64,000 bases of DNA, taken from Lates calcarifer. Its lineage: Eukaryota > Chordata > Actinopteri > Centropomidae. Position numbers and translations under genes: made by a program. The stretch's first letter is position 1; the number at the start of each line of letters is the position of its first letter. This document shows positions 48,891 through 62,918 of the stretch, piece by piece. The notes below the pieces were generated by a model that searched no databases, was not told where the DNA came from, and saw only the letters and a list, made by a program, of their open reading frames with translations. The stretch is from NCBI RefSeq assembly GCF_001640805.2, contig NC_066844.1, positions 3,008,431 to 3,072,430 on the forward strand, read 5' to 3'.

Positions 48891-50439
48891 ACATTTCATC
48901 AGGTACAGACACCTGCCTGCACAGAGTCGAACAGCCAAGTTTCAGTTTTTTGGAAAATACCTTTCAGTGGTTTGTCATTTAAACCGACAAAAGAAACATT
49001 GTTGGGTAAAAATGAGACACCAACTTGCCTGAATGTTTTGGACGTTGCTATATTTTATCAACCACATCCAAATGGAACCAGCAATGGTAACCCACCTCTA
49101 TATAATGCTGTTACTGTAGTTTGTGATTTTGGATAATTCTAATTCTAATTAGCAACTTAAACTACATTAGAGTTATATTTGAAATGCCTAGCTACTGTTC
49201 TGGATGTCGCGTCACCGCCATTTCAATTAGTTCTAGTATATTTCTACAAAAGCACCAACAACTGAATTAATTAACTATATTTATAGCCTGACATGAAATT
49301 CATCTTCCCTTATTGTCATATGTCATTTTGTCATTGTCATGTGTCAGTCAGCGCTGAACAAAATCCCTCTCCACATCCTGTTCAAGCTGCAGCTCCCATG
49401 TGACAAAGAGATGATGTTTATGAATCAGTGTGAACAGGCACAAAAAGGAGGAAAAAGAGCGACCGCTTTTGACAGAGTATTTGTGGTGCAAAACTACATC
49501 CCGAGGCAACCTGCACGCAGCTTTGTCTTTGATCTCTTCAACTGTAATAGCTGTAACAGAAACAACTTTTTTACCATTTAACCGAGATAACTGCCATAAA
49601 CGGGCTGTCACTTTAGCTCAGCGGGAACAGAGTGAGCAGGGGAAAAAAACAAACAGTCGACCTTATCAATTCAGGCACAGAGTTATATTGGTGTAATGTT
49701 TGGGATGTATTGATAGGTGAATGGACGTTATCCAAAGTGACAAACAAACCCATGAGAAAACCGAGACCTCCGAAAGCTAAACAAAAACTAAAATAAGAGT
49801 TTAATTCTGTTGTATATCCAAACATGGCCAACAGTTATTAGGCAGTGTTTGTCTTTCTTGTCTCTGTCTTTTAGTTCTCATTGATTGCTCTTCTTTTTTT
49901 TACTTTCTTTCTTTCTTTCTTTCGTTCTGTCTCTCTTTCTCTCTCACTCAGTGAATCATGGAAATTAAATGATTGAGTCTGTTCTGGCTGGCCTCCTAGA
50001 CCTATTATGTAAACCTCCCTGTCTGGCAGTCTCGGTGGCTCTGTGTGTGTGTGTGTGTGTGTGTGCGGGCACATGTGTTAGTCTGCGTTTGTCTATTAAT
50101 TTCCTGTGTGTGTGACTGTGTATGTGATGTGTCAGTTTAGGGAGAATTTGTAAAATTATATCCAAACTTTTGTTCTACATTTGCCTTTTCTTGCTGTAAA
50201 GAAGAAAGGTTGATATTATGTGCGTTTAGAGAAGCTTGTGAGGATCAAACTGTGCCTTTTGTGTGTGTGTGTTTTTGTTCTGTGATTGACAGCTGGCATC
50301 ATCCCAGAAACAGAATCACTTTAATCCTCATGTACGATAAACAGACAGTAATTTGTCTCGGAAGAAATGATTTATCCACCGAAAGTCGACTCAGCTGCTT
50401 CCTCTTTGTTCCCCTGGTTCCACGTAACACATGAGACTG

Positions 50440-50530
50440 GGAGTTGTCCGGTGCAGTCACAGCCTGAGCAGAGCAGCTGTGGGTCGAGTACCCTGCTCAA
50501 GGGCACGTCAGCAGCGGCAGCTCATGATGC
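50440..50530 (-). mobile_element. SINE-like fragment
   Basis: gtaccctgctcaagggcacg, tcagcagcggcagct matches the recurrent fish SINE body in which 'ctgctcaagggcac' is diagnostic. It carries no intact polymerase III promoter. Confidence 0.4.
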
Positions 50531-51657
50531 ATGAAATGAGCGTTTCCTGTTTTCCCCCGTCCAGGTGTTTGGCTCATGCTGACAACGTTAACTCTCCTTG
50601 TTTCCTACCTCTCCTCTCCTTTCCATCCTTTCATTTCTGCCTCGCTTTTCCTCCTTTCCTCTCTTTCATTATAGAGATGTGAAGTGGAAAGACCTATTTC
50701 AAGCACCCCTGGTTCCAGAAATAAAAAAGTCCCATTCATTTTCCCCATAGACAATGTTACTCAGCTCACATAGATGGAGCACTTCTACTGGTTTGGATGG
50801 GCATGAGACTCTCCTGGTTGAATCATCAGCACAAAACATTAATAACCGAGTTACAAAATCAAATAAAAAGGGAAAGGTGTGAGCCTGCGTTCATAAAAAA
50901 ACATCCGGTGGGAAATTAACTACGACTCCTGAGGAGCATTTTTGGCAAGAATCAGCTTAATGATCTGCTAATGGCAGGAGGAAGCTGAAGATTACAGTGT
51001 TAATCTGCAGTTTTATCGATTCGCTTTTATGCTGCATTCACACAATGTCGGCAGGATGGGAAGAACAGGAAAAAACAGAACTGTATCCAGGCTTGGTAGT
51101 GATCACAGATTATTCCAGCGTGGTGAGTCCTAGTGTGAACCTTGTAGTTTAAATTAGCTCCTTTTGTTGTAGCTGTTCGTTGCCAAGTAAAACCAGATAC
51201 AAACAAGCAGCACACAGCTCCTATAAAATCGACTGAATTGATTGTGTTGGTGTGAATATTGGATTTTATTTTGAAGTACGTGCTGGCAGTGGTGCATTTA
51301 CAGTCAACACTTTGATGACGTGTCTGCAGTTATTTTCGCCAAGAGGGACACATTGGTGAAAGGAGTTAAAAGTCAGAGGCTCACGTGAACGTTTTATTTT
51401 TCCACCTGCTTTGGTTAAACAGCATTGAATTCTAGGTCAACTTTGGATGAATTCAGCAACTATGGTGCCGTGTTTCATTCTCAACTGCACCAGCAAAATG
51501 TTTAGAGTTTGTACCTGCTCTGCTTCATGCCTCTGACTGGCTTCTCCTCCATCTCCGTTCCTCCCTCACTTATGTCCTTCTTCCTTGCTTCCTTCCTTTC
51601 TTCTTTGCCTCCCGTGTGCCTTTCATTCAGCCTCTCAGCTGTTCACATTGTTTCTTG

Positions 51658-51665
51658 GTCTAGAC
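51658..51665. promoter_or_regulatory. Palindromic Smad-binding element
   Basis: Perfect GTCTAGAC, the palindrome defined for Smad3/4 binding, followed by ACCA. It lies 210 bp before the TTAATTAGTCTGAG array. Binding is inferred from the motif. Confidence 0.4.
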
Positions 51666-51875
51666 ACCAATAACACAAACACAGAAACCAGAAAAAGTCA
51701 TCAGCTCCGTCTCATCATGCATATATGTAGATGCATGCAGCGTGTGCGTCGGGGGGTCAAGGTCATCTTCAGTTTGGTGGGGGGTTTGGTGCGTTTGTGT
51801 GCACTTTCTGCATATGATCTGCATACAAGACAGCGTTCAGCTGAGGCCCTTGTAGTCTGTTGGACCTATATTGTC

Positions 51876-52845
51876 CCATTAATTAGTCTGAAGTCAGAGC
51901 TGGCCCTATATGTCTGTCTCGCAGTGTGAATAAATCCATACAGAGACTGTCTGAGGACCAAGAGGCTGTGCTATAAATAAAGGCAATGACTGTCTGCTCG
52001 CTATATGCATATAGTGTCAGCAATGTGGAAAAGATCTCCTCTTGTTTTTAATTAGTCTGAGACAGAAAAAAAACCTGTATGCCTGTCTGGTCCTCTAAAC
52101 ACTTTAATTGTAGTCTGTTTATGTAGTTTAAAAAACAGTGTCCTGTTTTTCATTAATTAGTCTGCATCAGAGGAAGTTGGCATTAGGTTGTCTAGTATTC
52201 AAAATGTTCACATGTACATCTCATTATGTTGAAGAAAAGACTAGAAAGTGTCTTGGCTTTTGTTAATTAGTCTGAGACAGTCATGATTTTGCTGTCTAGT
52301 CTTTAAGTGCTTAGTGTCATCTTTTAATGTGGAATAGATTGAACATCTGCTAAAGGACATGTGTTTTAATGTCCTTTAAATAAGCTTTTTGTCACTGAAT
52401 TTAAGAAATACCTTTAGTTTTTAAATATATTGTTCAATCTGTAATATGAAAAAAGGTCTGATGTATTATAAGTCCTCTAACAACTGCAATTTTTGTCTGC
52501 TTTTATGAGACAGAGGTGTTTTTTTTAATGTCAGTGTAGTGTTAAAAAAAGGTATCCATTAACTAGTCTGAGCCTGGGTACATGACGTGTTTTCATTATT
52601 TAGCCAGAGCCCCGATAAGTTGCTGTTTGGTTGTCTAGTCTTACAAACAGTAATGTGTCATTTAGTGTAATTTTTTCGCTTTCTTTAATTAGACTCAGCC
52701 CCAAGATGGCACTCCATTGTAATCTGCAGTCTGTGATATGTAGTCTTTCATGAATTAGTCTAAACCAGAATGTGTTCCTGTGTAATTTTGTGGTGTGACA
52801 TAGGAAAACAAACCGTCTTTCATGAAATAGTCTGAACCAAAACAT
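51876..52845 (+). repeat. Degenerate tandem array with TTAATTAGTCTGAG core
   Basis: Recurrent cores at 51879, 52048, 52104 (variant), 52153, 52263, 52559, 52596 (weak), 52685, 52751 and 52823. The consensus is about TTAATTAGTCTGAGNCAGA. In several units a second motif, TTGTCTAGTCTT, follows about 30 bases later (52189, 52294, 52631). Spacing is irregular, 37-296 bp. Each core joins a homeodomain-type TAATTA to a Smad-type GTCT half-site, often with AGAC or CAGA behind it. I recognise no transposon family here. Confidence 0.65.
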
Positions 52846-54341
52846 AAGAGGGTGTTTATCTTCTAGAAGTAGCTGGATGAACAATTATTGAAAGGAAGAA
52901 TTTGAAGACGCTGAGGTATTTATTTCTAACAACTGAAGCTGTTTGTTTACGCTGCAAAGTTAACATTTAATTCCTACACTTTTTAGTTATTTAGCTGTTA
53001 GTGACTCTTTATTTTCCCTGAAGGACCATATGTTCGACTTTTTTAATTAAGTGAATGTATTGTTTTATATCGCCGTGAAATAGCAGGGTTATTTTAGATT
53101 ATACCTCAAGAAATATTGCCTTTGAGAATGAGAAGCAATTCTACATGTCTGAACAGATCTGCAGGAGTGATTCAGTCCACACACATACGTATGTATAACA
53201 TATACTTTCCATTACAAATTCAAATATTCATGTACGTATGCAAATGCTTGGTGTGTGGATGGGGGATTTTTTGCATATGAAACTAAGGTTGCTGTGCATC
53301 TGCAGAGAGGAGGGGGTGAAGTGAGGCAGTCTGGGTGTCTGGGAGGGCAAAGGTCAAGGGTCAGGTCAGTAGAGGGCAAGGAGGGGGAGGGGTGAAAGGT
53401 TCATTGTCACAAGAATGGGGTCTGGTTTTGGAAGTGTGTGTGTGCGTACGTGTCTCTGTGTTTCACAGTTTACGTCTCATTGTTTTCAATATCCTTCATT
53501 TTCATTAAGTTGAGTTAATTATCTCATTGTTTGTGTAAACAACAACAACATTCTCTTGTCACCAAAATGTGACCCTGCATGTTTAAACCTGCATTCACTG
53601 AATTTATTGATTGCATTGATTAATTCCATTTTTATTCATTTGTTTTATTGAGTGCACATGTATTTAGGAGTGTGTGCGTGTGTGTGTGTGTATATGAGGC
53701 ATTAATGAAGTGTTACTGATTGATTTGTTACTTCAGAGTAATCAAGCATTACCTGCTGACACTGCTATAAGTACTGACAGCTGATTAGCTGTACTATGAT
53801 CAATGCACTGACTGTAGGGATGTTGTAAATTAGAGCTAGAAAACCTTTGTTCAGAAGTTCAGGAAACATATTTTTACCCCTTTTTTCATGCAGCAAGATA
53901 GAGTTTACTGTATTTTCTGATTTAAAACAGAATGACAAAAAATAACTAAGCAAACCTAATAATCTGACCAAGCATTAAGCATTTGATACTTTTAATTTAT
54001 ATCTGCAGTCAGATAATATTGAAAGGAAACACTTAAATTAATCCCACCAGCCTTTAGCTTTTACTGGCAGTATAGAAACATATTTTATAACACACTATAA
54101 TGTAGTTGTCAGATGATGTCAGATGTTGTCTGATTGTCACTGACAGTGCAGAGTCACAGGAGTAATGTTGACATGTTCCTGACACAGTGTCCAGATACTG
54201 TATGTTGTCCTGCTACCTGACATCATGGTGTGTCACAAGCTGTGTGTGACGTAGTTTTCCCGCAGTCTCCGCTGGTGAGACAGTGAAGCCAAGATGTCGC
54301 GCAGTCAGTCGGTCTGGTCCTCCTGACTGATCCAGACCTGA

Positions 54342-54349
54342 GTCTAGAC
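54342..54349. promoter_or_regulatory. Palindromic Smad-binding element
   Basis: Perfect GTCTAGAC within AGTCTAGACA. GTCTGGTC and CCAGAC half-sites occur within 40 bp upstream (54312 and 54332). Confidence 0.4.
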
Positions 54350-54788
54350 AATAAACACTCCAGTCTGCAAAACGCACACACACACTCTCAACCCCCCACA
54401 CATGACATAGATGTCCATGACCGTGGGCTTGACCCCTAACACATGCATGCTCAAACACACACACACACACACACACAGACTTGTCAGGGAGGACTGTGTC
54501 TGCCTCACTTTGCCCTCTGGCCCATAGGAAACAGCTGGGACCACATAATTTGCATCCAAACACACACACACACACACACAGACGACACTGCCAGCTCCGC
54601 CTTTCTGTTTATATTACTAATAATTATCATTATACATTCAACTATTCAAACACACAGGCTTGATGCACAAGCAATTCTTATTTTAAACACCCAGCTCAAC
54701 ACAATCCAAGCTCCAACTAAACGACAACAACCCCCTCCCTCTCTGATCACCACAAACACACACAGACACACAGAGGCTAGACTACAGT

Positions 54789-54796
54789 GTCTAGAC
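54789..54796. promoter_or_regulatory. Palindromic Smad-binding element
   Basis: Perfect GTCTAGAC within the 10-bp palindrome TGTCTAGACA. Confidence 0.4.
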
Positions 54797-57700
54797 AAAG
54801 CAGCAGGCTAGAAAACACGTACACAGACCCTGTTGTCAACTTTACATGCACAGAAAAGATGTGATTTTAAAAAGGTGAGAAAATAAAAAAGTACATGTGC
54901 TTATAAAAATAACATTTGGTTACAGTTATGCTAAGTTACCATAGTTTTGTGACATAATGTAGAGCTGTCTGCCAAGACTAAATCCACACTAAAGCCCTAT
55001 TTGGACAAGATTAAAATTACAGGGGGAGGTGGGGAATATTCACTGCGCTCCTCTGTAATTTAACTCATCTGGACAGAATTTTAACCATTGGGAAATTAGA
55101 AGATATGGTCCGCAGTAGACGTGGATATTCAGCAGGACAAAGCCAAAAGAGAAAGACAAAAGCCTCCCTGGGGGGAGAGTTGAAGTGGAGGCAGAGATAC
55201 TGCATGAGGTGACTTTGAGTCAGAAATCCTACTCCTCCTCTGAGTCATAACTCAGTCAAATATTAACACACAGACATGAAACACATATTGACATTGATGT
55301 CATTCATTGTGACTTCCTGAAGATATCTTTATCTCTGATGACTGGCGAGAATAAAAAAATGCCAAAGGAATGCAGTGTGTGTTTTTGCACAAGTACGCAC
55401 AATCTTTCTGATGTGGGTAATTTGATTGAATCTCCACTTGGACAAAGGCAACTGTTTGCTGCAACAAGTCCTCCAAGTTGAACAACCATGCAGTTTGCTT
55501 GTCCCTACCCTCACATACAACCTATAGGATCGTACCAGTGGCAAGTGTACAGGGTCGTTGTCGTCGTAGTAACAGTTTGGGTTAAAATAGGTACTTCCTT
55601 GGATGTTTGTTGTTATGGTTTCAATAATAAACATGTGGTTAAGGTTGTGGAACAGTCATGATTAAAATAGATCAGCATTGATTACTCCATTGGTTTCACA
55701 TGGGAAATGAACATCGGTATCATTGATCAGATACAGATGTGTTATTGCGGTTTGTACTTTGAAAACATTTTCTTTTTCTGACCTTTAGAGAGAGACGCAC
55801 CTTCCTGTTATCACATCAGACTTTAATTGTTCTACCACCTGTTGCTTTGAGCGCATTGTCTCAGTCCAGTTGAACCACAAGGCTTTAGAAAGAGAAAAGC
55901 TTTTATTTTTAAAGAGTGCAGAAAAAATTCAAATTGGAAAGCAGGAACTTCTAAAGAAAGTCCTTTCCATCAAACAGGACAGTGTGGATAGTCTTACAGG
56001 AAGTAGATTGCGCGCCAGGAAAAAAGCTCCCAACGCACCTGAGTTGACAGATTCTTGGCAACATCGGAAACACAATCGCTGCTCGCATTGTGTCCAACAA
56101 CCTCCCACACCTCGTTCAGTGTGGAGAGCCTTGCCAGCTGGCACACACACAAATATATGAGGCCTATATTGTTTTTTGCTTCGGAGGGAACCGAGCCAGT
56201 TTCCCAGCTTGTTTGCCATCCATCCATTAAGCCATCATTACCCAACAGACCCGCTTATGGTAAACATTTCGGACACTTGCTGCAGAGTTGACAACTTAAG
56301 TTGCTGTCGGCTGTGAACTCAAGTGCATGAAAATTCACTTTGATCCCTCACACACAGAAACTGAATAAGAAACAGAATTTCCAGGTGTCTTTTGGGTTTT
56401 TGTCCAGCGTCAAGACCTTTTCCGACAAACAGAACTTCATAAAAACAGAAAACAGTTAAATATTTTCTCTTTTTATTTTGCCACACTACACCCCCCTTCA
56501 TTCTCTCCTCTTTTTTTAAAAAAACTTTCCTTGCTACGCTTCATTTGAATGGCTTTGTCACTATGATATTGTTTGGGTTTCTATAGACATATGTTTTGTC
56601 TAAAGTAGAGGTTATCTCTCTCTCTCACACACACACATGTAAATGGCACAAAAGCAAAGGCAAGTTGATTCATGTGGAGGATAAAGTGAGGATCTGGGCT
56701 GATTTGAGACGAGTCTTTGAGGAAGAAAAGATCTTTTCAAAGCCAGGTGTTTCTAATGTTTCTACTGTTGGCTGCCGAGCTGCTCTTGTGAGGCAGGTGA
56801 GGCTTCGGTCTCTTGCTCTGCGGCAACTGAACAGTGCAAAAGAGGAAGCATTAAAGCATTTATGTGTTTGTGTTGTTGGTTTTTAGTTTCTGAGAGCAGC
56901 AGGTAGGGTTGAGGATATGAACATATTTTATTAATATTTTATTATTACCCTTAAAAATGAGGCAATGTCCACTTGTGACACCTCTTTATATATTGCAACC
57001 ACAGTGTGGACGTGATGTGATGTTATGAGCAGTTCAAGCAGACAGTTTCCTTCTGCAATTTGTTTCATTTCAAAGATTTTCTGAGATGAAATGGTGGAAC
57101 TGTACAGGATCTGAGAAATGAATCACATCCAACTAAAATAAACCTAAAGTGACTGTGGACTGATAACAATGCACTGTATGTAATTTAAAGCTGCATTAAT
57201 TGATTGTTGCCACCCAGAGGGTAGAATAACAAGCCCACAAATGCATACCTCAGACCTACCTGATAATGTTGTTTTGGCTAAAGTGCTAGCAAACATTTAC
57301 ATATCCAGCAGACACAGATGTCTGTGTCCACCTGGTGAATGTCACTCCAACATTCACTCTCCTTTTAGCGCCTGCTCGTCTCTAACTTTGTCTGTCTGCA
57401 GTTTGATGCTGGATGTGTAGTGTACAGTGGGGTTTTTAAGAGCTTTGCTCCTGAAAACAGCTTCCAAAGCCATGAGTTATAAGAGGCTAAAAAGCTTTGT
57501 AAAGCTGCAGAGTATGTGATAAATCTCTCAAATGCTGAAGTCACCTATAACTAGAATCTAATCAGAATGAGTAAAGGATTGAACTGTTGAAAAAGGAGCA
57601 AACAGCAGCTGTCATTCTCATGGAAAATCCTAATTTCTCAGTGTCTACATGTCATTTGATTCATTGATGATATAGTAATATTGGTGAGTAGAGCTTTGAG

Positions 57701-58105
57701 TGAGGCGAGCTCAGTGAAAGCAGCCTGTTGAATCACATGACACACACACACTCTGAACACATACTGTATATGTCTGTGTAAGTCATTAGCATTATTCATA
57801 ACGTCGACCTGTTTTCCACACACATTCACACAAAGTTTAGCCACGGCTAGATGTGTTTTCAGTTCATTACCATTGTTTATCAGTGTGGAATTGAATTTTC
57901 CCAGACACACACACACACAAACAGAACACAACAACACACAGGGTCAGACAGACATTCAGAGTGTTCAGACATTGTTGTGTCTAGCCAGGTGTGTTTGTGT
58001 GTTTTTGTGTGTTTTTGTGTGTTTTTGTGTGTGTGTGGGTAAGGACCGGCTGAGCTGGTTTGGCTTGGCAGCAAAACACTGTTTGGACAGGGACAACATG
58101 TCTGG

Positions 58106-58107
<2 letters not shown>

Positions 58108-58140
<33 letters not shown>
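58108..58140. repeat. (CA)n microsatellite
   Basis: About fifteen CA units, preceded by GTGTGTTTTT repeats at 57989-58037. Confidence 0.9.
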
Positions 58141-59214
58141 CCACGTACCCACAGCCCTTTGCAGGTTTGATCTCACACTCGCTACCTCTTGCTTCACCTT
58201 ATCTAACACACACACACACCCCTGAAGTGTCGGCATAGCTGGTTTGTCCTTGAATATTTTTTTTGACTCAGCTCTCTCCTTCATAATGTTCTCAGCTGTC
58301 ACCAAAATTCCTTCAGTGATCATGAAGAAGAAAAAGGGAAGAGTTCTGTGCAGGTCCTCACTTTGTGTTACTGCAGCACATCATGGCTCGCTGTGAAAGT
58401 TATGAGTCATGTTAAGACCTTCAACTACAGTTTTGAGACACTGGTATTAAAATATTGGCTTTTTTTAAGGCAGCAGTTCTGCACAAATGGATTTATGACA
58501 TTGATGAGGATGTGACTGACTGTGAAATGTAGAGATAAAAATAAATGTACAGCTTGCTTTGTTCTCGCAGAATTTTAAAATAATTAGCTGAGTAGGTAAA
58601 ATTCTCACCAACTTAAATGTACTCTCATTGCACTTTTCAGTGTATAAGAAGTCTGAATGCCATATGGCTAAACTGATAAAAGCTATACCAACTAATGGCA
58701 TCTAACCAACAAATCAGCCTGATGTCAACTCTAGAAGATGAGTGTCTCACGCTGGTCATACTATATTCAATCTTGACAAACAAGAACAAAGCCAGCACCA
58801 GAAAACAGTAGTAGTAGAGCTTGTTGATTAATTGATGATATGTTTGAAAGAAAAGTCATTGGTAACTATTCTCAGTGACAATACCAAACATTTGACACTT
58901 AAGCTTCTCAAATGGGAGAATGTGCAGCTTCTCCTTCGTGTTACATTAGTAAGTTTTTGGACAGTTTATTGGTAGATATGTGACAATACAACCTTGAGAT
59001 CTAGAAAATTGCTCACTGTTTTCAGTTTGATAGATTCATTGCTAAGTTGAGAAACAATCTGACACTGTGGGCACCAGGGATTGAATCAGCGATGCCTGTG
59101 ACTACGTATAAACTGATGCACTGTGAATGTGTGCATGTGTGTACAAATACACCCAGTGCAGACTGTTAATGATTACTATTATGTCTAGTATCACATTGGA
59201 TCAGAGCCATTACA

Positions 59215-59246
<32 letters not shown>

Positions 59247-59590
59247 GCCCACTGCATGTGACCTGCCCTCTGCGACTCTGTCTGACTTCCCTCTCTCTTT
59301 CACATTCAAATGTGACAACAGTGTGTGTGTGTGTTTGTGTACGAAGGTCTGATTGTGTGTGTGTGAGTGTGTTTGTGTACGCAAGACTGTGTCTGTGTCT
59401 GTGTGTGTGTGTCTGTGTGTGTGTGTGTGCGGGGGTGCGAGACGACAGGGGTAGTCTAGCTCCTTCTGGCTAGAATTATAATGAGAGACACACACACACT
59501 CACAGAGCCAGACAAGCAGCTGATAATGAGGTTTGATTTTCATATGTTTCAGACAGAATGCTCTGCAGGTCAGCTAGTACACAGAGGGGC

Positions 59591-59596
59591 TGTGTG

Positions 59597-59648
<52 letters not shown>
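59591..59648. repeat. (GT)n microsatellite
   Basis: About 27 GT units with two interruptions near the start. Confidence 0.95.
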
Positions 59649-61174
59649 AGTGTGAGTGATTTCTGGTCCCACTTGTAGGACTTCACGTACTCTCACTTTT
59701 TCCATTGTTAACATTAATAGCTTTGTACATGTGTGTGTGTTCATTACAGCACTAGGTGTGTCATTTGCTTTTGTCTGTGTTTTGTCTTTATTTTACTGGT
59801 TCTGATGTCAGCACACTCAGACTTCTATTTAATTTTTATTTATTTTATTCATTGTGTTAAAGCACTAGGCCAGACTGCTGTTTGTGGTTACAGTTAAAAA
59901 CCAGAAATAACCCATTTAAAACATTTTAAAACATAACTCTCTCCCTGGTGTTAATGTGTCACTCTGACTGATTATGGGCAGGACCAGACCAGACTGCATT
60001 ATGAATTTTATATCACTTTTTCTAATGGTTTCCTGTTTTATTTCTGTAGAAGTACATTTTAAGATGCAGCACCCCCGCCTAATCACCATAGTCATGTTCT
60101 CAAAGGAAGTGAGATTGAAAAAAAGTTACAACACAAATGAAGCTTGGCTGATTTTTTTGCTAAATGATAGAGCAGATTGGGCAGATGTTGAATCTGTCTG
60201 TCATATAGTCGACATTTTCTTTATGTCACCATTGCTGGAATGGTAAATTACAGCTTTCAGCGTCAAGAAACGGCACATAAACATCCAGACAGGTGCCAGA
60301 CAGAGGAATGTTATAATAAATACAAAGTCCACACGTTGGTGAAGTGCATACCAGCTAACATAAACAGTGTGGATGGCTGTTTATTTCAGCTTCAAACCAA
60401 CCACAATCCACCTCAGCAAACAGATTAAAAAAAAAAACCCTGGAAAATAAAAGTGAATATTAAGTATTATTTTGCCACTTAAAATTTCTTTTTGTATCAT
60501 TACATTATTCTAATGAGTTCGCATAGCAAAGTTAGACAGTGCTAATTAAGTAGTGTCCTTCAAACTAATGTAAAAACAACTCGTTAAAACATCTTTTTTA
60601 AAACAAATATTGCAAGTAAACATCTTGTGTATCCAATTTGTGTGTAAAAATATGCCAGGGGGGACTAATAAAATGCAAGTAAAGAAAGAAAAGTAATTAC
60701 ATAAGAACCTTGTAACGCTTACAGCTGTTATACACAGCAGACTGTGAAGCTTGAAGTGACTCTAATCAGCTGTTCATCCATGTTTCCTTTGCAAGCGTTG
60801 CTCCTTCAAACAATGAATCACAGACGTGTGATTGGAGGCGGAGTGACAGGATCAAAACTGTGACCTTCACAGTGACAGGATGTTCATTTTATCACTGTAG
60901 ACTCAGCTCTACTCAGTAGTGGAAAATTTACTCCCACAGTGAACAATACACTGGAAGTCTAATCTGATTCTAGTCATGCGCCCAAACGTATATTTTGTAA
61001 CTTTGTGCCCGTAATTATATTATTAAATGTTAAGGAAAAGTTATCTCTTCTTAGCAACACAAGTTGATATTTAAGTTTTAAGTTTTAAAAATCTGGTAGA
61101 AACATATTAAATAACATATATACGTACATATTTCTGATAATGATCTGTTTCTGTACAGCTGTTTCTTGTTTCTT

Positions 61175-61196
61175 ATCAGCTCACATATGAGCTGAT
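61175..61196. repeat. Perfect 9-bp inverted repeat
   Basis: ATCAGCTCA, loop CATA, TGAGCTGAT. A further ATCAGCTC lies at 61207-61214 and TATCAGCTC at 61289-61297, so the same word recurs within 120 bp. Confidence 0.7.
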
Positions 61197-61278
61197 ATGT
61201 TAATATATCAGCTCTAATCATAATTGTTTATGATAGCCACAGATGTGAGGAGATAATGGTAAATAGCTGTACAGGTGC

Positions 61279-61315
61279 ATGCTCATGTTATCAGCTCTAC
61301 TGATAACATGAGCAT
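61279..61315. repeat. Perfect 16-bp hairpin
   Basis: ATGCTCATGTTATCAG (61279-61294), loop CTCTA, then its exact complement (61300-61315). All 16 pairs match and pairing stops abruptly on both sides. It may be a MITE end or a cruciform-forming site. Confidence 0.8.
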
Positions 61316-62872
61316 CTACAGAGGAACCTTTGCACGCAAAACAAAGCTGAAAAGGGAAGGCAGGGTTAGCCACTGTGCTGTACAGGTGAATGGATGAGCT
61401 AAACCATAGCTGAACTGTATTATTAGCTTCCTGGACATTATTACAATGTGAGCTCGGATAGGTGGATCAATGTTGAAGTGATCAGTTCCCAAGAGAAATC
61501 GATATTTCAAAGCTGTTGTCGTCTCCATCTCCTCTGAATTTTACTTGGTAGTAAACTGGCCTATGTGTGTTGGGCACTGGTGGTAAATCGTTTCTTTGTG
61601 TGGCTGCTTATTAGCACCAGATATTTAGTCTACTCTGGTCCCAAACTTCCAACTCTGACTTTAAGAGTTGTTTTACTTTATTCTTGTCTTTTTTTTTCCT
61701 TTATTGCCAGAAGGTCATGGGTCAGAGGTCACAGCACCCTGACTGTCCTGTTGAAAGAGTCTCCTGGTGAGAATATTTAGTCAACTCATAGTCTGTGACC
61801 CTCTCGCCATTGGCGTTAGCATAGCTAGCGTTCCAGATGGGACTCACAGTTTAACATGGGAGTTCCCTGGATTAGCACGCTAAATTTAGACTAATGCTCC
61901 GCTCCACTCTCCTCCCCTCTACTCTGATCTACTCCATTTACTCTACCCTCTTCTACTCCACTTTACACTCATCTACTCTGCCCTTGGTTTCCTACATTAC
62001 TTTATATTCTCCCTACCATCCTTTCACTCTTCTTCTCTATACTCCTCGTGTATCTTTTATTTGCTCTATTGTATTTTATTTCCCCCTATTTTAATCTGCC
62101 TGTGCTGAACATTTAAGTTAAGCCAATTAGTTTGCAGAAATCCTGGGAGATGAGGAACTTCACTGGTATAAAAATTACAGTTTAAGAAGAGCGATTTCTT
62201 CCGCTGCCTTTCACATTTTAAAAATATATTTTTTAGACTGTGTGATATGACTGAACCCAATGTGACAAACTGTATGTAAATAACCAGACACACTGAAATA
62301 GCCTGTGTTGAAAGGTACATGTCATGGGTGATTCAATGTCCCAGTCTGCAAAATATGGCTGCAGTAGGTAGGGCGATATGTACCACATGACTACCATCAG
62401 GAAGTTTGTTACACAGTTTGGATGGAGTCAGCTCCCGTATCTCTGTAAATCAATAAGCAGGACGGATTTATGGAAATAAGGAATTTTCACCCATGTGATC
62501 CAGTGCTTTGATTTTTTTTTTTTTGGTTGTTTTATCTATGAATAGTTTCTCTTTCATTTTCCAAACCAAAAAATCACTGTATAGTTATTTACTGTGTCCA
62601 GAGTGTGTTGAAATCGTGCAAACGTGTTGAAAATGAAATGTTTGTTTTTCAGAGCAAAAGATGAGAATCAGAGAGGAGACTGATAGAAAGATGAGGAGGG
62701 ATGATAACTGACCCCCTCAACCACACACACACACACAGACACACACAGACACACACACACACACGACGTACACACACCTCTCTTTCCATTTTCCCACTAT
62801 TGAAACCAGCAGTGGCACCAGTTCCCACACTTGTTGACTGCACCATGACCGTGGCATCCAAAGTCAATGGAG

Positions 62873-62874
<2 letters not shown>

Positions 62875-62916
<42 letters not shown>
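62875..62916. repeat. (GT)n microsatellite
   Basis: About 21 GT units. CA tracts flank it at 62721-62763 and 63018-63101. Confidence 0.95.

Positions 62917-62918
<2 letters not shown>

Noticed and set aside
52600..52884. Open frame with internally repeated FWFRL.HER text
   Set aside because: The protein repeat is a by-product of the DNA array at 51876-52845; no start context or homology supports translation.
55870..56160. 96-residue Lys/Arg-rich open frame overlapping minus-strand frames
   Set aside because: No family resemblance, no flanking splice signals that fit pmepa1, and competing frames of equal length on the other strand.
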